The position numbers and the translations under genes were made by a program. A stretch of 41,168 nucleotides of DNA from Ignavibacteria bacterium RIFCSPLOWO2_12_FULL_56_21. Lineage in GTDB: Bacteria > Bacteroidota > Ignavibacteria > UBA10030. Shown here piece after piece: positions 1 through 8,062 of the stretch (the stretch's first letter is position 1; every line of letters begins with the position of its first letter). The stretch is from positions 26,375-67,542 of the forward strand of contig MHAK01000014.1 of assembly GCA_001802945.1 (NCBI GenBank), written 5' to 3'. The notes below the pieces were generated by a model. It had not been told where the DNA came from. It worked only from the letters and a program-made list of their open reading frames with translations, and did not search any database.

Positions 1-13
1 ATTTGCAATTCGT

Positions 14-177
14 AGTGCCCCCAACCCCTCGACCCTTCGATAAACTCAGGGTCGCTCGTGGTCCATCCGCGAAGTGCAACGTAAGAGATTCCCGCCAAAA
101 GATGAAAAAGGCGGGCAGGCCCGCCAGAAGATGAAGCAGGCGGGCAGGCGAACTCGTGTACCGAGCTTGAAAAGCTC
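14..177 (-). repeat. Disrupted copy of the 3' half of tRNA-Glu
   Basis: Read on the plus strand, positions 14-25 (AGTGCCCCCAAC) equal the acceptor 3' end of the intact tRNA-Glu gene at 10884-10895. Positions 156-177 equal its variable-region and anticodon-arm segment (10909-10930, 22 of 22 bases), in the same orientation. Between them the T-arm is split. A CTCGAC...GGTC palindrome follows the acceptor part, and two tandem CCCGCC...GGCGGG palindromes (91-119 and 120-148) sit between GAGATTC (85-91) and GAACTCG (150-156), that is, inside the T-loop. Upstream of the anticodon arm (178 onward) the match to tRNA-Glu stops, so only the 3' half is present. It cannot be a working tRNA. It is best read as an attachment-site remnant or duplicated tRNA fragment. 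Confidence 0.75.
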
Positions 178-336
178 TCTCACCCTGTTATCCGATTGAT
201 TCCAGGAGCTTTTCTCACCCAGTTTAGTGCAGAGTGTTGGCAATGTGTTAGCAGATCGCGCGGACTTCTGCTGTGAGTTTGGTGTAATCTACAATGAATA
301 TGCCTACATTCGGGAAGTCAACGACCGAGAGACTCC

Positions 337-1443
337 ATGACAGCATCTCCGGCTTCCCTCCGCGGATTTCTTCTTCTCGCCGATATTTCTGGCTACACTT
401 CCTTTCTTTCGAGAACTGAGCTGGATCATGCGCACGAGATCGTTTCGGAGTTTGTCGAGCTCATCGTTAGTCGACTGACTTCAGTCTTCGACATCGTGAA
501 GTTGGAGGGGGACGCTGTCTTTGCGCACATTCCACTCGGAACGCTCGAACGGAACGAGTTGATTCTCGAATCCATAGAAGACACGTATGCGGCATTCCGC
601 AATCGGATCGTAACTGTTCGTCGTAAACGGTCGTGCAACTGCGCATCGTGTTCATCTATTCCGTCGCTTGACTTGAAATTTGTACTCCACTCTGGCGAAT
701 ATGTTCAGCGCTCAATCGCGGGCAAACCCGATCTTCTCGGCAATGATGTCAACGTCATTCACCGACTTCTCAAGAACGGTGTTGTCGCTTCTACAGGATG
801 GAAGGCATACGTGCTTATGACCGAGAATGCTGTATCGGACATGGGGATCGGTGCCTCTGAGATGGCACGTGGACGCGAAGAATACGAGCACATCGACCCG
901 ATCCTTACTTATTCCTATGATCTGCATCGCAGGTTAGAAGAAATGACCGCGGCTAGGCCCTGGCTCACCGAGGTTGCTGCTTCCGACTGGTCGTACAGCA
1001 AAAGAGTGAAGGCTCCCCCGTCGATTGTATGGGAATGGCTCAATGACCCGCTGAAGCGCGGATCGATGGACAATTCGACCATCTCACTTCAAACAAGGTC
1101 CCGTGGACGCATGGGTGAAGGTGCAGTGCTCCACTGTGCGCACGGCAAGAATGTCGAGAAAGAGGAGATCGTGGAGTGGAGGCCCTTCAGCTCATTTGCC
1201 TACCTTCATCACACTTCGATCGGGCCGATCCTGTTTGTTCACGACATTGTGCCCACGGACGATGAAGTGCGGCTTGATGTCCGTGTGAAGCTGAAACCGG
1301 AGTTGGCCATTCTCCGTCCATTTTCAAGGTCGATCGTAGCCATCCTGTCCAGAGCATTTTCCATGAGAAAGCAGTACGACGACCTTATTCGTATGGCGGC
1401 GGAGGACTGGGAGAAACGCACGGAATCTCATCAGCCGACGTGA
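337..1443 (+). CDS. DUF2652 cyclase-homology protein with SRPBCC domain
   Basis: A 368-residue soluble protein. Residues about 10-200 look like the DUF2652 family, related to class III nucleotide cyclases: a DISGYTSFL segment with an Asp at residue 16 and KLEGDAVFA with an Asp at 59, where class III enzymes hold metal-binding aspartates. A Cys cluster (C100, C102, C105) precedes the second beta-strand region, a feature I associate with this family. From about residue 213 the sequence (WSYSKRVKAPPSIVWEWLNDP) looks like an SRPBCC/polyketide-cyclase-type ligand-binding domain. Whether it makes a cyclic nucleotide is not known; substrate-specifying residues were not identified. The ATG at 337 is used; no strong ribosome-binding site is evident. 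It lies just inside the left tRNA-Glu remnant and upstream of the stress genes, so a regulatory role in stress response is possible but is inference. Confidence 0.8.
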   Translation: MTASPASLRGFLLLADISGYTSFLSRTELDHAHEIVSEFVELIVSRLTSVFDIVKLEGDAVFAHIPLGTLERNELILESIEDTYAAFRNRIVTVRRKRSCNCASCSSIPSLDLKFVLHSGEYVQRSIAGKPDLLGNDVNVIHRLLKNGVVASTGWKAYVLMTENAVSDMGIGASEMARGREEYEHIDPILTYSYDLHRRLEEMTAARPWLTEVAASDWSYSKRVKAPPSIVWEWLNDPLKRGSMDNSTISLQTRSRGRMGEGAVLHCAHGKNVEKEEIVEWRPFSSFAYLHHTSIGPILFVHDIVPTDDEVRLDVRVKLKPELAILRPFSRSIVAILSRAFSMRKQYDDLIRMAAEDWEKRTESHQPT

Positions 1444-1524
1444 TTGGGGAAAAGAGGCTCCGTGGGCTTCGATCGGTTCAAGCTTGCCGGTGAATTTCCT
1501 CAGGAGAGAATGGAGTTCCTGTAA

Positions 1525-1553
1525 TTGACTCTCACTGCGGGATTCGGTATGGT
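1525..1553 (+). promoter_or_regulatory. Probable promoter of small paralog A
   Basis: TTGACT (1525-1530), 17 nt spacer, TATGGT (1548-1553). The same two hexamers with the same 17-nt spacing precede the paralogous gene at 10360 (10377-10405 on the minus strand), and the -10-like box is 22-23 nt from the ATG in both. The recurrence in front of two diverged paralogs is the main support. Because the ATG at 1559 is only 5 nt past TATGGT, this promoter favours the ATG at 1571 as the real start. Confidence 0.6.
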
Positions 1554-1570
1554 AAACAATGAGCAAGCTC

Positions 1571-1933
1571 ATGAAGCAAATCCTGAAAAGGGCGATCGTG
1601 CTGCTGCTCCTTTGCGGCTACCTTCATGCGGGGGTCGTTGGACATTTAATCACCTGGACAGTGATAGATGGATGGTCCCGGAGCGAAGAACAGGTTTCGA
1701 AATCCAAGTCGACAATTCCAGCGTCAGCGAAGGTATACTGGACACAGCACAAGCATATCCCCTCCAGCGCCAAGACAATTTCATCCGCGGTCGCAGTGCT
1801 TCCTGCGGTTCACCCTTCCACGTCACTTCGTCCGCTCCGATACATCTTCTTCTCCTCCATGTGCGTTCCACTTTCGGTATGTGAGGTTACGACTCCGCCT
1901 CGCGCACCTCCTTCCCCTTCCGTATCTATGTAA
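1571..1933 (+). CDS. Small secreted/membrane-anchored protein, paralog A (unknown function)
   Basis: A 120-residue protein not recognised as a named family. The N-terminus is basic then strongly hydrophobic (MKQILKRAIVLLLLCGYLHAG), a signal peptide or signal anchor. It is clearly homologous to the 118-residue protein at 10004-10360: both have YLHxGVVGHLIxWT right after the hydrophobic segment, QVxKSK, WTQxxHI, a Pro/Val-rich stretch, and a RAPPS C-terminal end. The start at 1571 is chosen over the ATG at 1559 because it aligns with the paralog's MKRFFN start and leaves room for the promoter at 1525-1553. The RAPPS-type end resembles small exported proteins found in Bacteroidota metal or stress loci, but that is only a resemblance. 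It faces the stress operon and its paralog from the left edge. Confidence 0.75.
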   Translation: MKQILKRAIVLLLLCGYLHAGVVGHLITWTVIDGWSRSEEQVSKSKSTIPASAKVYWTQHKHIPSSAKTISSAVAVLPAVHPSTSLRPLRYIFFSSMCVPLSVCEVTTPPRAPPSPSVSM

Positions 1934-2191
1934 CTCTTTCTGCCGCTGATTCACGCCAGTATAATTCGGCTACAACTTCGTCTTTTTCATAAATCGAAAC
2001 AGTCAGTCCAACAAGCTCATTGTGCCAAAGCACGGCCATGCGTGGGATGCGCCACGCTTTTCTCATTCATCAACTCCGTTGCATGGGAAGGAGAACAGCT
2101 TGTGACGACATAGAGCTGTAATTGTTGCCGTCATCTTTGTCATTGAAGTGACCGTACATCGTCATCGGGAAACATTATCGAATACCGACTT
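1934..2191. other. Intergenic region without recognisable feature
   Basis: These 258 nt between paralog A and the stress-protein pseudogene hold no ORF with coding character, no repeat shared with the other intergenic regions and no hairpin followed by a T-run. A promoter for the downstream genes probably lies here, but no convincing -35/-10 pair could be picked. Confidence 0.4.
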
Positions 2192-2716
2192 ATGGGCAAG
2201 AAGCGTAGAATGAATATCGTGTGCGCCCTTACCTTCGACGCGGCCGAGGATGCAACCTTGGCTTCTGCTGCCTCACTTGCCAGGATGCTTTCGGCGCAGT
2301 TGACGGTTGTTCACGTATTAGAGTCTTGGTGGTCGTATGTCGCGTCAGGCATGATAACTGAGCAAACGACGACTAAGTCCTGGTTTCCAAGCCTAATCGA
2401 TGTTGCGGAAATGGACACTGCAATACGACAGATGCTGAGTAAGACAGTTCAGGTCCAGAACTCACCAGCCATTCGAATCGTTCGGGGGGAACGCGTAAAC
2501 ACCATCGTCTAGCTCCTGCGCGAAGTTCACGGAGATCTTCTGGTGATTAGTGCATTGAGGAAGCGAGCGTGGTGGCGTTCTGTGCCTCACGATTCGCGTA
2601 TCCGACAATTGATCGAAAGTGTTGATTGCCCCGTCATGGTGATTCCCCATGGCGGCACGTTCACTGCACACGGAAATCGTCGCAGCGGCAAGAAGGGTAA
2701 TCGCAAAGCACAATAA
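2192..2716 (+). pseudogene. Universal stress protein (UspA family) broken by an in-frame TAG
   Basis: The frame from ATG 2192 gives a typical UspA start (MNIVCALTFDAAEDATLASAAS, then LTVVHVLE) but meets TAG at 2510-2512 (codon 107). The same frame continues without interruption to TAA at 2714-2716, and the continuation is plainly the UspA C-terminal half: LLREVHGDLLVISALRKRAW followed by RQLIESVDCPVMVIPHGG. The stop falls just after RGERVNTIV, which corresponds to the G-D-P-x-x-x-I-L region of UspA. No frameshift is needed; a single base change in a CAG, AAG, GAG or TGG codon would explain it. Read through, the product would be 174 residues with a basic tail. Alternatives are a sequencing or assembly error or translational readthrough. 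The mechanosensitive-type gene starts 24 nt downstream, so the gene was probably first in a stress operon. Confidence 0.8.
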
Positions 2717-2740
2717 TTCTTCTTGTCAACGGAGGTCCAC

Positions 2741-3412
2741 ATGCCAAGTCAATTCGAAGTTCTGTTCCAGTCGCTATCACGGTTTTGGTCTCAGCTTATG
2801 GAGTCAGGACCGTATGTTGTCATAGGAGTGTTGCTCTTGGCGCTCGGCTGGTTGGTTGCCCGGCTGACGCGCCGGATCATCGTCGGCTTGCTGAAGGCGG
2901 TGCGTTTCGATGCCGTGGCAGAAAAGGCGGGTATCGAAGATTTCCTGGTTCGTGGCGGAGTGCAAAAGACCACTGTTATTCTCATCGGTGATCTTGTTTA
3001 CTGGGTTGTCCTGTTTATCATTGCATTGGCGGTTCTCTCGACTCTAGGAATCAACCTTGCCAGTGAACTGACGCGTGCCGCCATACTTTTCGTACCGCAT
3101 GTGGTAATTGCCGTCGTGATTGTGGTCTTTGGAACACTGGCGGCCCGAGTCGCGCGAGGAACATTGTCCACGTCATTGAAAACGTCGGGTATTTCGGGTT
3201 CGGAGGTCATTTCCACCGTCGCCTATTGGGTGCTGGTGATGCTCGTTGTTTCGGCCGCTCTTCAGGAAGTGTCTATTGGGGGGCAGGTACTTGTGGTTGC
3301 GTTTGAGATCGCATTGGGCGGATTAGTATTGGGTCTGGCGATTGCATTTGGCTTGGCGGGGAAAGAATGGGCGGGACAGATACTCGAGAAATTGTGGAGA
3401 CACAGTCGCTGA
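2741..3412 (+). CDS. TM-helix-repeat mechanosensitive-type membrane protein
   Basis: A 223-residue integral membrane protein resembling the conserved TM-helix repeat proteins (MscS-related, CmpX-like). It begins with a short soluble stretch, then hydrophobic helices at about 26-44, 90-115, 120-142, 160-180 and 190-210. The segments FDAVAEKAGIEDFLVRGG and the Gly-rich last helix GLVLGLAIAFGLAGKEWAG are characteristic of the family. The soluble MscS beta domain is missing, as expected for this short subfamily. The ATG at 2741 is chosen because GGAGG (2731-2735) lies 5 nt upstream; the TTG at 2723 would place that site inside the gene. It sits between the stress-protein pseudogene and the trehalose genes, which suggests a role in osmotic response (inference). 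Confidence 0.8.
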   Translation: MPSQFEVLFQSLSRFWSQLMESGPYVVIGVLLLALGWLVARLTRRIIVGLLKAVRFDAVAEKAGIEDFLVRGGVQKTTVILIGDLVYWVVLFIIALAVLSTLGINLASELTRAAILFVPHVVIAVVIVVFGTLAARVARGTLSTSLKTSGISGSEVISTVAYWVLVMLVVSAALQEVSIGGQVLVVAFEIALGGLVLGLAIAFGLAGKEWAGQILEKLWRHSR

Positions 3413-3463
3413 CGTTTTTATCGGTGAAACGAAGTTCTATACGGACAACAAAGGCCCAGCCGA

Positions 3464-5725
3464 ATGAAAATCACCATACGCCTTATAGTGTCGCTTCTCT
3501 TGGTCGCTGCGGGAGTCGCATTTGTGTTCACGTACTTGCAAGTGCAGTCTGAACGAGAGATTCTCCTCCGGGAGTTCGATGCACGTGCAGGAGTCGTCGG
3601 AGAGAGTCTTGAAGAATCCATTGCAGGATATTTTCGAGCAAATGCGATGGACAGGCTCCGCAGATTTGTCGATCGGTTTGGGAGAAAGGCACAGCTCATT
3701 GGTGTTGCCGTGTACGACAGTCAGGGGACCTTGCTTGTTGCCAGCCGGACGCTTTCTGGTCGCCTTCCGTCAACCCCCGACCAAGTATGGGAATGCATCA
3801 CGCGCAGCCAACCGGTGTCGGAACTGATTGGTAATACGGATTCCGCCCATGTCGCGGCATTCCCTGTTGAGGTGGAAGGGAGACTCATGGGCGCAATTTT
3901 CCTCTATCAGGATGCGTCGTATATTGACGCGCGACTGGACGCCATTTGGCGGTCAAATTTCATTCGATTGCTGGCACAAACGTTCCTGATCATTGTCACG
4001 ACCATCATCGTTGTACGTTGGAGTATCACGGGGCCAATCGCACAAATCACCCAATGGATGCGGGGGCTTCGTACAGGTAAATCGCCTCAGTTAATGGTGG
4101 TTCCCCGGGGTGACATTCTCGCTCCCCTGACAACGGAAGTGACTTTGATGGCCAAGAGTCTCTCTCAGGCGCGAGCTTCGGCCAGGGAGAAGGCCCGCGT
4201 TCGGGTCGAGGGAGAGTCCCTGTGGACCTCGGGACGACTCAGGGAACATGTGCACGTCGAGCTTGGCGGGAGAGGTTTGTACATTGTGTCAAATCGTGAA
4301 CCTTATATGCACATGAATCAAGGCAGTTCTGTCGAGTGCATCATGCCGGCAGGCGGCCTTGTCACAGCGCTCGACCCTATTCTTCGCTCTTGCGGCGGGC
4401 TTTGGATTGCTCACGGGAGCGGTACTGCAGACCGTGAAACGGTGGACGAGCGCGGTTGCATAGCCGTGCCTCCGAACGAGCCAAGGTACACGCTCAGGCG
4501 GATCTTTCTTTCAAAGGAAGAGGAGGAAGGGTACTATTATGGATTCTCGAACGAGGGCATTTGGCCGTTGTGCCACATAACACATACAAGACCGGTTTTC
4601 AGTCTCAACAGCTGGATCGAATATCAACGCGTCAACGAGAAGTTCGCCGATGCGTTGTTGGAAGAAATTCACAAAGAAGAGTCGCCTCTTGTGCTCATTC
4701 AGGACTATCACTTTGCGCTTCTTCCGCTGTTGATCAAGGCCAAGCGACCTGACGCCCGGGTAGCTATCTTTTGGCATATTCCCTGGCCCAATCCGGAAGT
4801 GTTCGGTATTTGTCCCTGGAAACAAGAGCTCCTCTTTGGGCTCTTGTCAGCCGACCTGATCGGATTCCACACGCAATTTCACTGCAACAATTTTCTTGAG
4901 ACTGTTGACCGCTTCCTCGAGTCAAAAGTCAATTGGGACAACTTCTCTGTTGAACGTCACGGACAACTTACGCTTGTGAGGCCGTTTCCGATAAGCGTGG
5001 CTCCCCCAGCGGTTGTCGAGTCGAAAGACGAGATTACAATCGATGCTTCGGATCGCAAACGTGACATTCTTAAGAAGTTGGGCATTACTTCGCAATGGCT
5101 TCTGGTTGGCGTCGACAGAATTGACTATACAAAGGGTATCCTCGAGCGATTTCGGGCAATCCAGAGATTCCTCGAAAAGTATCCCGAGTATCAGGGCAAG
5201 TTGACGTTTGTCGAACTCGGGGCGCCGAGCCGGACGCATATCAAGCGATATCATGACCTCATGGGCGAATTGGAGGAGACCGTCGATCGCATCAATTGGC
5301 CATTGCAGACGAAGAATTGGAAGCCCATTGTCTTTTTGAAAGCGCATCACACGCACGACATAATATCACAATTCTATCAGGCGGCAGACATCTGCATGGT
5401 GACTTCTCTTCATGACGGCATGAACCTGGTTGCGAAGGAATTCGTCGCCTCACGGAAAGATATGAAGGGAGTCTTGATTCTGAGCCAATTCGCGGGAGCA
5501 GCGCAAGAATTGCGTGATGCCTTGGTTGTCAATCCATATGATGTAGAGGAAATGGCTGATTCGATCCATCAAGCGCTGACGATGAATCCAAAAGAAGTTC
5601 AGGAGCGGATGGAACGGCTCAGCGCTGTAGTCAAGGAAAGAAACGTGTATCGTTGGGCTGCAAACATTGTGACGACGCTCGCGCGCGTGCGGATTCCCAA
5701 AGCTACAGCAGCGGTCGAACAATGA
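3464..5725 (+). CDS. otsA: Membrane sensor-HAMP-trehalose-6-phosphate synthase fusion
   Basis: A 753-residue fusion. Residues 7-24 are a membrane helix, 25-163 an extracytoplasmic sensor-like region ([15 protein letters not shown] resembles a PAS/dCACHE strand pattern), about 166-185 a second helix, about 186-240 a HAMP-like linker, and about 270-753 a complete GT20 domain. The GT20 part has YIVSNREP (273-280), [22 protein letters not shown], the DYH motif at 414, [29 protein letters not shown] (549-559) and [12 protein letters not shown] (649-660). OtsA makes trehalose-6-phosphate from UDP-glucose and glucose-6-phosphate; the related glucosylglycerol-phosphate synthase is an alternative. The usual bacterial enzyme is about 450-500 residues and soluble, so the 270-residue sensory front is the unusual part. 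The otsB start overlaps its stop. It could let an external osmotic signal control the enzyme directly (inference). Confidence 0.88.
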   Translation: MKITIRLIVSLLLVAAGVAFVFTYLQVQSEREILLREFDARAGVVGESLEESIAGYFRANAMDRLRRFVDRFGRKAQLIGVAVYDSQGTLLVASRTLSGRLPSTPDQVWECITRSQPVSELIGNTDSAHVAAFPVEVEGRLMGAIFLYQDASYIDARLDAIWRSNFIRLLAQTFLIIVTTIIVVRWSITGPIAQITQWMRGLRTGKSPQLMVVPRGDILAPLTTEVTLMAKSLSQARASAREKARVRVEGESLWTSGRLREHVHVELGGRGLYIVSNREPYMHMNQGSSVECIMPAGGLVTALDPILRSCGGLWIAHGSGTADRETVDERGCIAVPPNEPRYTLRRIFLSKEEEEGYYYGFSNEGIWPLCHITHTRPVFSLNSWIEYQRVNEKFADALLEEIHKEESPLVLIQDYHFALLPLLIKAKRPDARVAIFWHIPWPNPEVFGICPWKQELLFGLLSADLIGFHTQFHCNNFLETVDRFLESKVNWDNFSVERHGQLTLVRPFPISVAPPAVVESKDEITIDASDRKRDILKKLGITSQWLLVGVDRIDYTKGILERFRAIQRFLEKYPEYQGKLTFVELGAPSRTHIKRYHDLMGELEETVDRINWPLQTKNWKPIVFLKAHHTHDIISQFYQAADICMVTSLHDGMNLVAKEFVASRKDMKGVLILSQFAGAAQELRDALVVNPYDVEEMADSIHQALTMNPKEVQERMERLSAVVKERNVYRWAANIVTTLARVRIPKATAAVEQ

Positions 5726-6549
5726 CGGCCGGAAGCGTTAGACCTATCACAGGAAAGAGAGTATTTGACGAAGTCAGAAACCGCGTACAAGCCGCCAAGG
5801 CGTTGGCGTTCTTTCTTGACTTCGACGGTACTCTCTCCCCAATTCGTCGATTTCCATCAACGGCTACTCTCCCTCAAGTAACGGCGAAGCTTCTCGGTGA
5901 ACTTGTCCGTCAACCGAAGGTGTCGCTGACCATCGTCACCGGTAGATCACTTCCCGATATTCGTCAGCGTGTTCGAGGTCTGCCTCTTGCTCTGGTCGCG
6001 AATCATGGCTTTCACATCGTCGACCGTCGTGGAGATGAGTGGACACATCCGGCCGCTCGCCGCGCGGTGGGCCGGTTGAAGTCAGTGACCGCGCAACTTG
6101 CAGATGCAATCACGGCATATCGTGGGGCTTTCGTCGAAAACAAAGGGCTGACGGCATCTGTCCATTTCCGGACTGTACACCCTCGCAAGATCCGTGCACT
6201 TCGGTCGAACGTGCTCGCAATCCTACGTGGCTACAAATCGCGATTCAGGGTTGTCACGGGGAATAAGGTCATTGAAATTCGCCCCGCTGCAACGTGGGGA
6301 AAAGGTCATGCCGTCCTAAGACTGCTACATCGCACCAAACCTGCAAATGGAGCGCTCGTCATCTATGTGGGGGATGACATGACTGATGAGGATGCCTTCA
6401 CATCGCTTCGTTCGCGCGGTATTACTATCCGCGTGGGACGTACGCGCAAGACCGCTGCCCGGTTCACGGTACGTTCTTTGTCCGGGGTAAGGCAGATTCT
6501 CCGCCTTATCCTTATCTCATGGAAAATTCGCGCTTCGTCATTGGAATAG
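5722..6549 (+). CDS. otsB: Trehalose-6-phosphate phosphatase
   Basis: A 275-residue cytosolic HAD-superfamily phosphatase that removes phosphate from trehalose-6-phosphate. The motif I nucleophile is in FFLDFDGTLSPI (D33 and D35), the motif II region is TIVTGRS, and the motif IV acidic cluster is VGDDMTDEDAF (D218, D219, D222), all intact. KTPANGA-type cap residues and NKVIEIRP (substrate region of TPP enzymes) are present. The start at 5722 is chosen because its ATG overlaps the otsA TGA as ATGA, typical of translational coupling; an upstream in-frame start at 5653 would lie deep inside otsA. Length is normal for the family. It is the second step of the OtsAB pathway. Confidence 0.92.
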   Translation: MTAGSVRPITGKRVFDEVRNRVQAAKALAFFLDFDGTLSPIRRFPSTATLPQVTAKLLGELVRQPKVSLTIVTGRSLPDIRQRVRGLPLALVANHGFHIVDRRGDEWTHPAARRAVGRLKSVTAQLADAITAYRGAFVENKGLTASVHFRTVHPRKIRALRSNVLAILRGYKSRFRVVTGNKVIEIRPAATWGKGHAVLRLLHRTKPANGALVIYVGDDMTDEDAFTSLRSRGITIRVGRTRKTAARFTVRSLSGVRQILRLILISWKIRASSLE

Positions 6550-6575
6550 CATCCAAGGCTGGAAAAGGAGGATAC

Positions 6576-7784
6576 ATGGCAACGCTCGAGGAGTACCGTA
6601 GTATCGTTGGTGACGAAGTGATTGCGGAGATTTACAGGACTGCCAGGCCGCTATATGGCAAGAGAGTCCTTCATATTAATTCCACCTACTACGGTGGCGG
6701 TGTTGCTGAGATGTTGTATTCTCTAGTGCCCTTGCTCAATGCCGCAGGTGTAGAAGCAGACTGGAGGACATTGCGCGGCACTCCGGAATTCTTCGCAATT
6801 ACCAAGAAATTCCACAACGCCATTCAAGGCGAGTCGATCCACATGACTGATATCAAGGCGGAATTGTATGTTGAGAACAACCGTGACTTCGCGGCATACT
6901 GCAAGATTGACGCTGATTGTGTGATGATCCACGATCCACAGCCGCTCCCGTTGATCCGTTTCTATCGTAAATCGCAGCCATGGCTCTGGCGGTGTCACGT
7001 CGATATGTCGCACCCGAATGAGGCACTGTGGGATTTCCTCAAAGGCTTCATTCTGGCCTATGACAGCATCATCGTATCCGACGAGCAGTATGTACGAAAG
7101 GATCTGCCTGTAACATACAAGATCATCGAACCCGCCATCGATCCGCTTTCTTCCAAGAACAAGGATATACCGGAGGATCTTATCCAACGAACGCTTGCAA
7201 AATACGGCGTGCCGGACGACAAACCGTTCATTACGCAAATCTCCAGGTTTGACAAATGGAAAGATCCCGCAGGCGTCATTGAGGTCTTCAAACATGTTCG
7301 CAAGGAAGTTGACTGCCGCCTGGTGCTCTGCGGCAGCATGGCAACAGATGATCCCGAGGGTTGGGATCTCTTCGAGAGGACCCGGCTTTCCGCCGGGTCG
7401 ATGATTGACAACAAAGAGGTTATTCTGATTACCGCGGAGGACAACATCCTGGTCAATGCATTGCAGCGGATGGCGCGCGTCATCCTTCAGAAGTCGTCAA
7501 GGGAAGGATTCGGGCTCACAGTAACAGAGGCATTGTGGAAAGCGAAGCCTGTCGTTGCATCAAACGTAGGGGGTATTCCACGGCAGATCATCGACAACTC
7601 GACCGGGTATCTTGTGGAACCCGGCGACACAACCGGATGGTCAGAAAGGATCTGTTACCTGATGAAGCATGAACGGACCGCACGGGCTTTTGGAGAGGTG
7701 GGGAAGGAGCATGTGCGGAAGAACTATCTTATAACTCGTCACGCGATCGACGACTTGAGGCTTTTCTCGAAAATGCTGGCCTAG
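6576..7784 (+). CDS. treT: Trehalose synthase TreT (GT4 trehalose glycosyltransferring synthase)
   Basis: A 402-residue GT-B glycosyltransferase of family GT4. The N-terminal signature HINSTYYGGGVAEMLYSLVP is that of TreT, which reversibly makes trehalose from NDP-glucose and glucose. The C-terminal domain carries the GT4 E-x7-E motif (E310 to E318 in EGFGLTVTEALW) and VVASNVGGIPRQI. The start at 6576 is supported by AAAGGAGG at 6562-6569; a longer frame back to 6519 overlaps otsB and has no such site. It is 26 nt after otsB, so otsA-otsB-treT are one operon with two routes to trehalose. TreT can also break trehalose down, giving the cell a reversible branch. The stop codon is the first part of an inverted-repeat element (7784-8020). 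Confidence 0.88.
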   Translation: MATLEEYRSIVGDEVIAEIYRTARPLYGKRVLHINSTYYGGGVAEMLYSLVPLLNAAGVEADWRTLRGTPEFFAITKKFHNAIQGESIHMTDIKAELYVENNRDFAAYCKIDADCVMIHDPQPLPLIRFYRKSQPWLWRCHVDMSHPNEALWDFLKGFILAYDSIIVSDEQYVRKDLPVTYKIIEPAIDPLSSKNKDIPEDLIQRTLAKYGVPDDKPFITQISRFDKWKDPAGVIEVFKHVRKEVDCRLVLCGSMATDDPEGWDLFERTRLSAGSMIDNKEVILITAEDNILVNALQRMARVILQKSSREGFGLTVTEALWKAKPVVASNVGGIPRQIIDNSTGYLVEPGDTTGWSERICYLMKHERTARAFGEVGKEHVRKNYLITRHAIDDLRLFSKMLA

Positions 7785-8020
7785 CAGGATGCGGAAAAAC
7801 GAATTTTAGAAGATTTTCACGCAATGGCGCAACCTGCCCGCCATATCGAGTCTTCGATGGCAGGCGGGTGACTGCAATGGACGCAAAGTGTAAAAATTCA
7901 CTAAAATCTCATTGCGCCCGCCCTCGGCCGAGCCTGGCCTCGGGCGAGGCCGGGGAACTTTGCGTAGTCGCAGTTCATGGCCCTTTGCGTCATTGCGTGA
8001 TTTCTTTTTCCGCAGCCTGC
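7784..8020. repeat. Inverted-repeat (MITE-like) element after treT
   Basis: Sixteen-base ends GCAGGATGCGGAAAAA (7784-7799) and its near reverse complement (8005-8020, one mismatch) frame a 237-bp segment. A second inner pair, TCACGCAATGGCGCAA on the left and TTGCGTCATTGCGTGA on the right, continues the inverted repeat. Inside are a CCTGCCCGCC-type palindrome (7832-7869) and a GC-rich stretch near 7916-7955. The left end begins on the last base of the treT stop codon. No ORF with coding character is inside. A relative of the inner CGCAATGACGC pair occurs at 25611-25698. Confidence 0.7.
7832..7869. repeat. CCTGCCCGCC-family palindrome
   Basis: ACCTGCCCGCCAT (7832-7844) pairs with ATGGCAGGCGGGT (7857-7869) with one G-T and one C-A mismatch at fixed places. 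The same arm pattern with the same two mismatches recurs near 27856-27893, so these are two copies of one element rather than chance GC-rich hairpins. Confidence 0.7.
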
Positions 8021-8062
8021 TAGTGGTCATGTGATGCTGCAGCAAGAACGATGGAGGTCTCA

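Noticed and set aside
46-243. 65-codon minus-strand ORF across the left tRNA remnant
   Set aside because: It runs through tRNA-derived and palindromic DNA and its product has no coding character.
2510-2512. Genome-wide TAG reassignment to explain the interrupted stress protein
   Set aside because: Other genes in the window end normally at TAG (treT, CapK-like ligase, DUF362, the 18673 methyltransferase), so TAG is an ordinary stop here.
2723-2740. TTG start for the mechanosensitive-type gene
   Set aside because: It would bury the GGAGG ribosome-binding site inside the coding region; the ATG at 2741 is correctly spaced from it.
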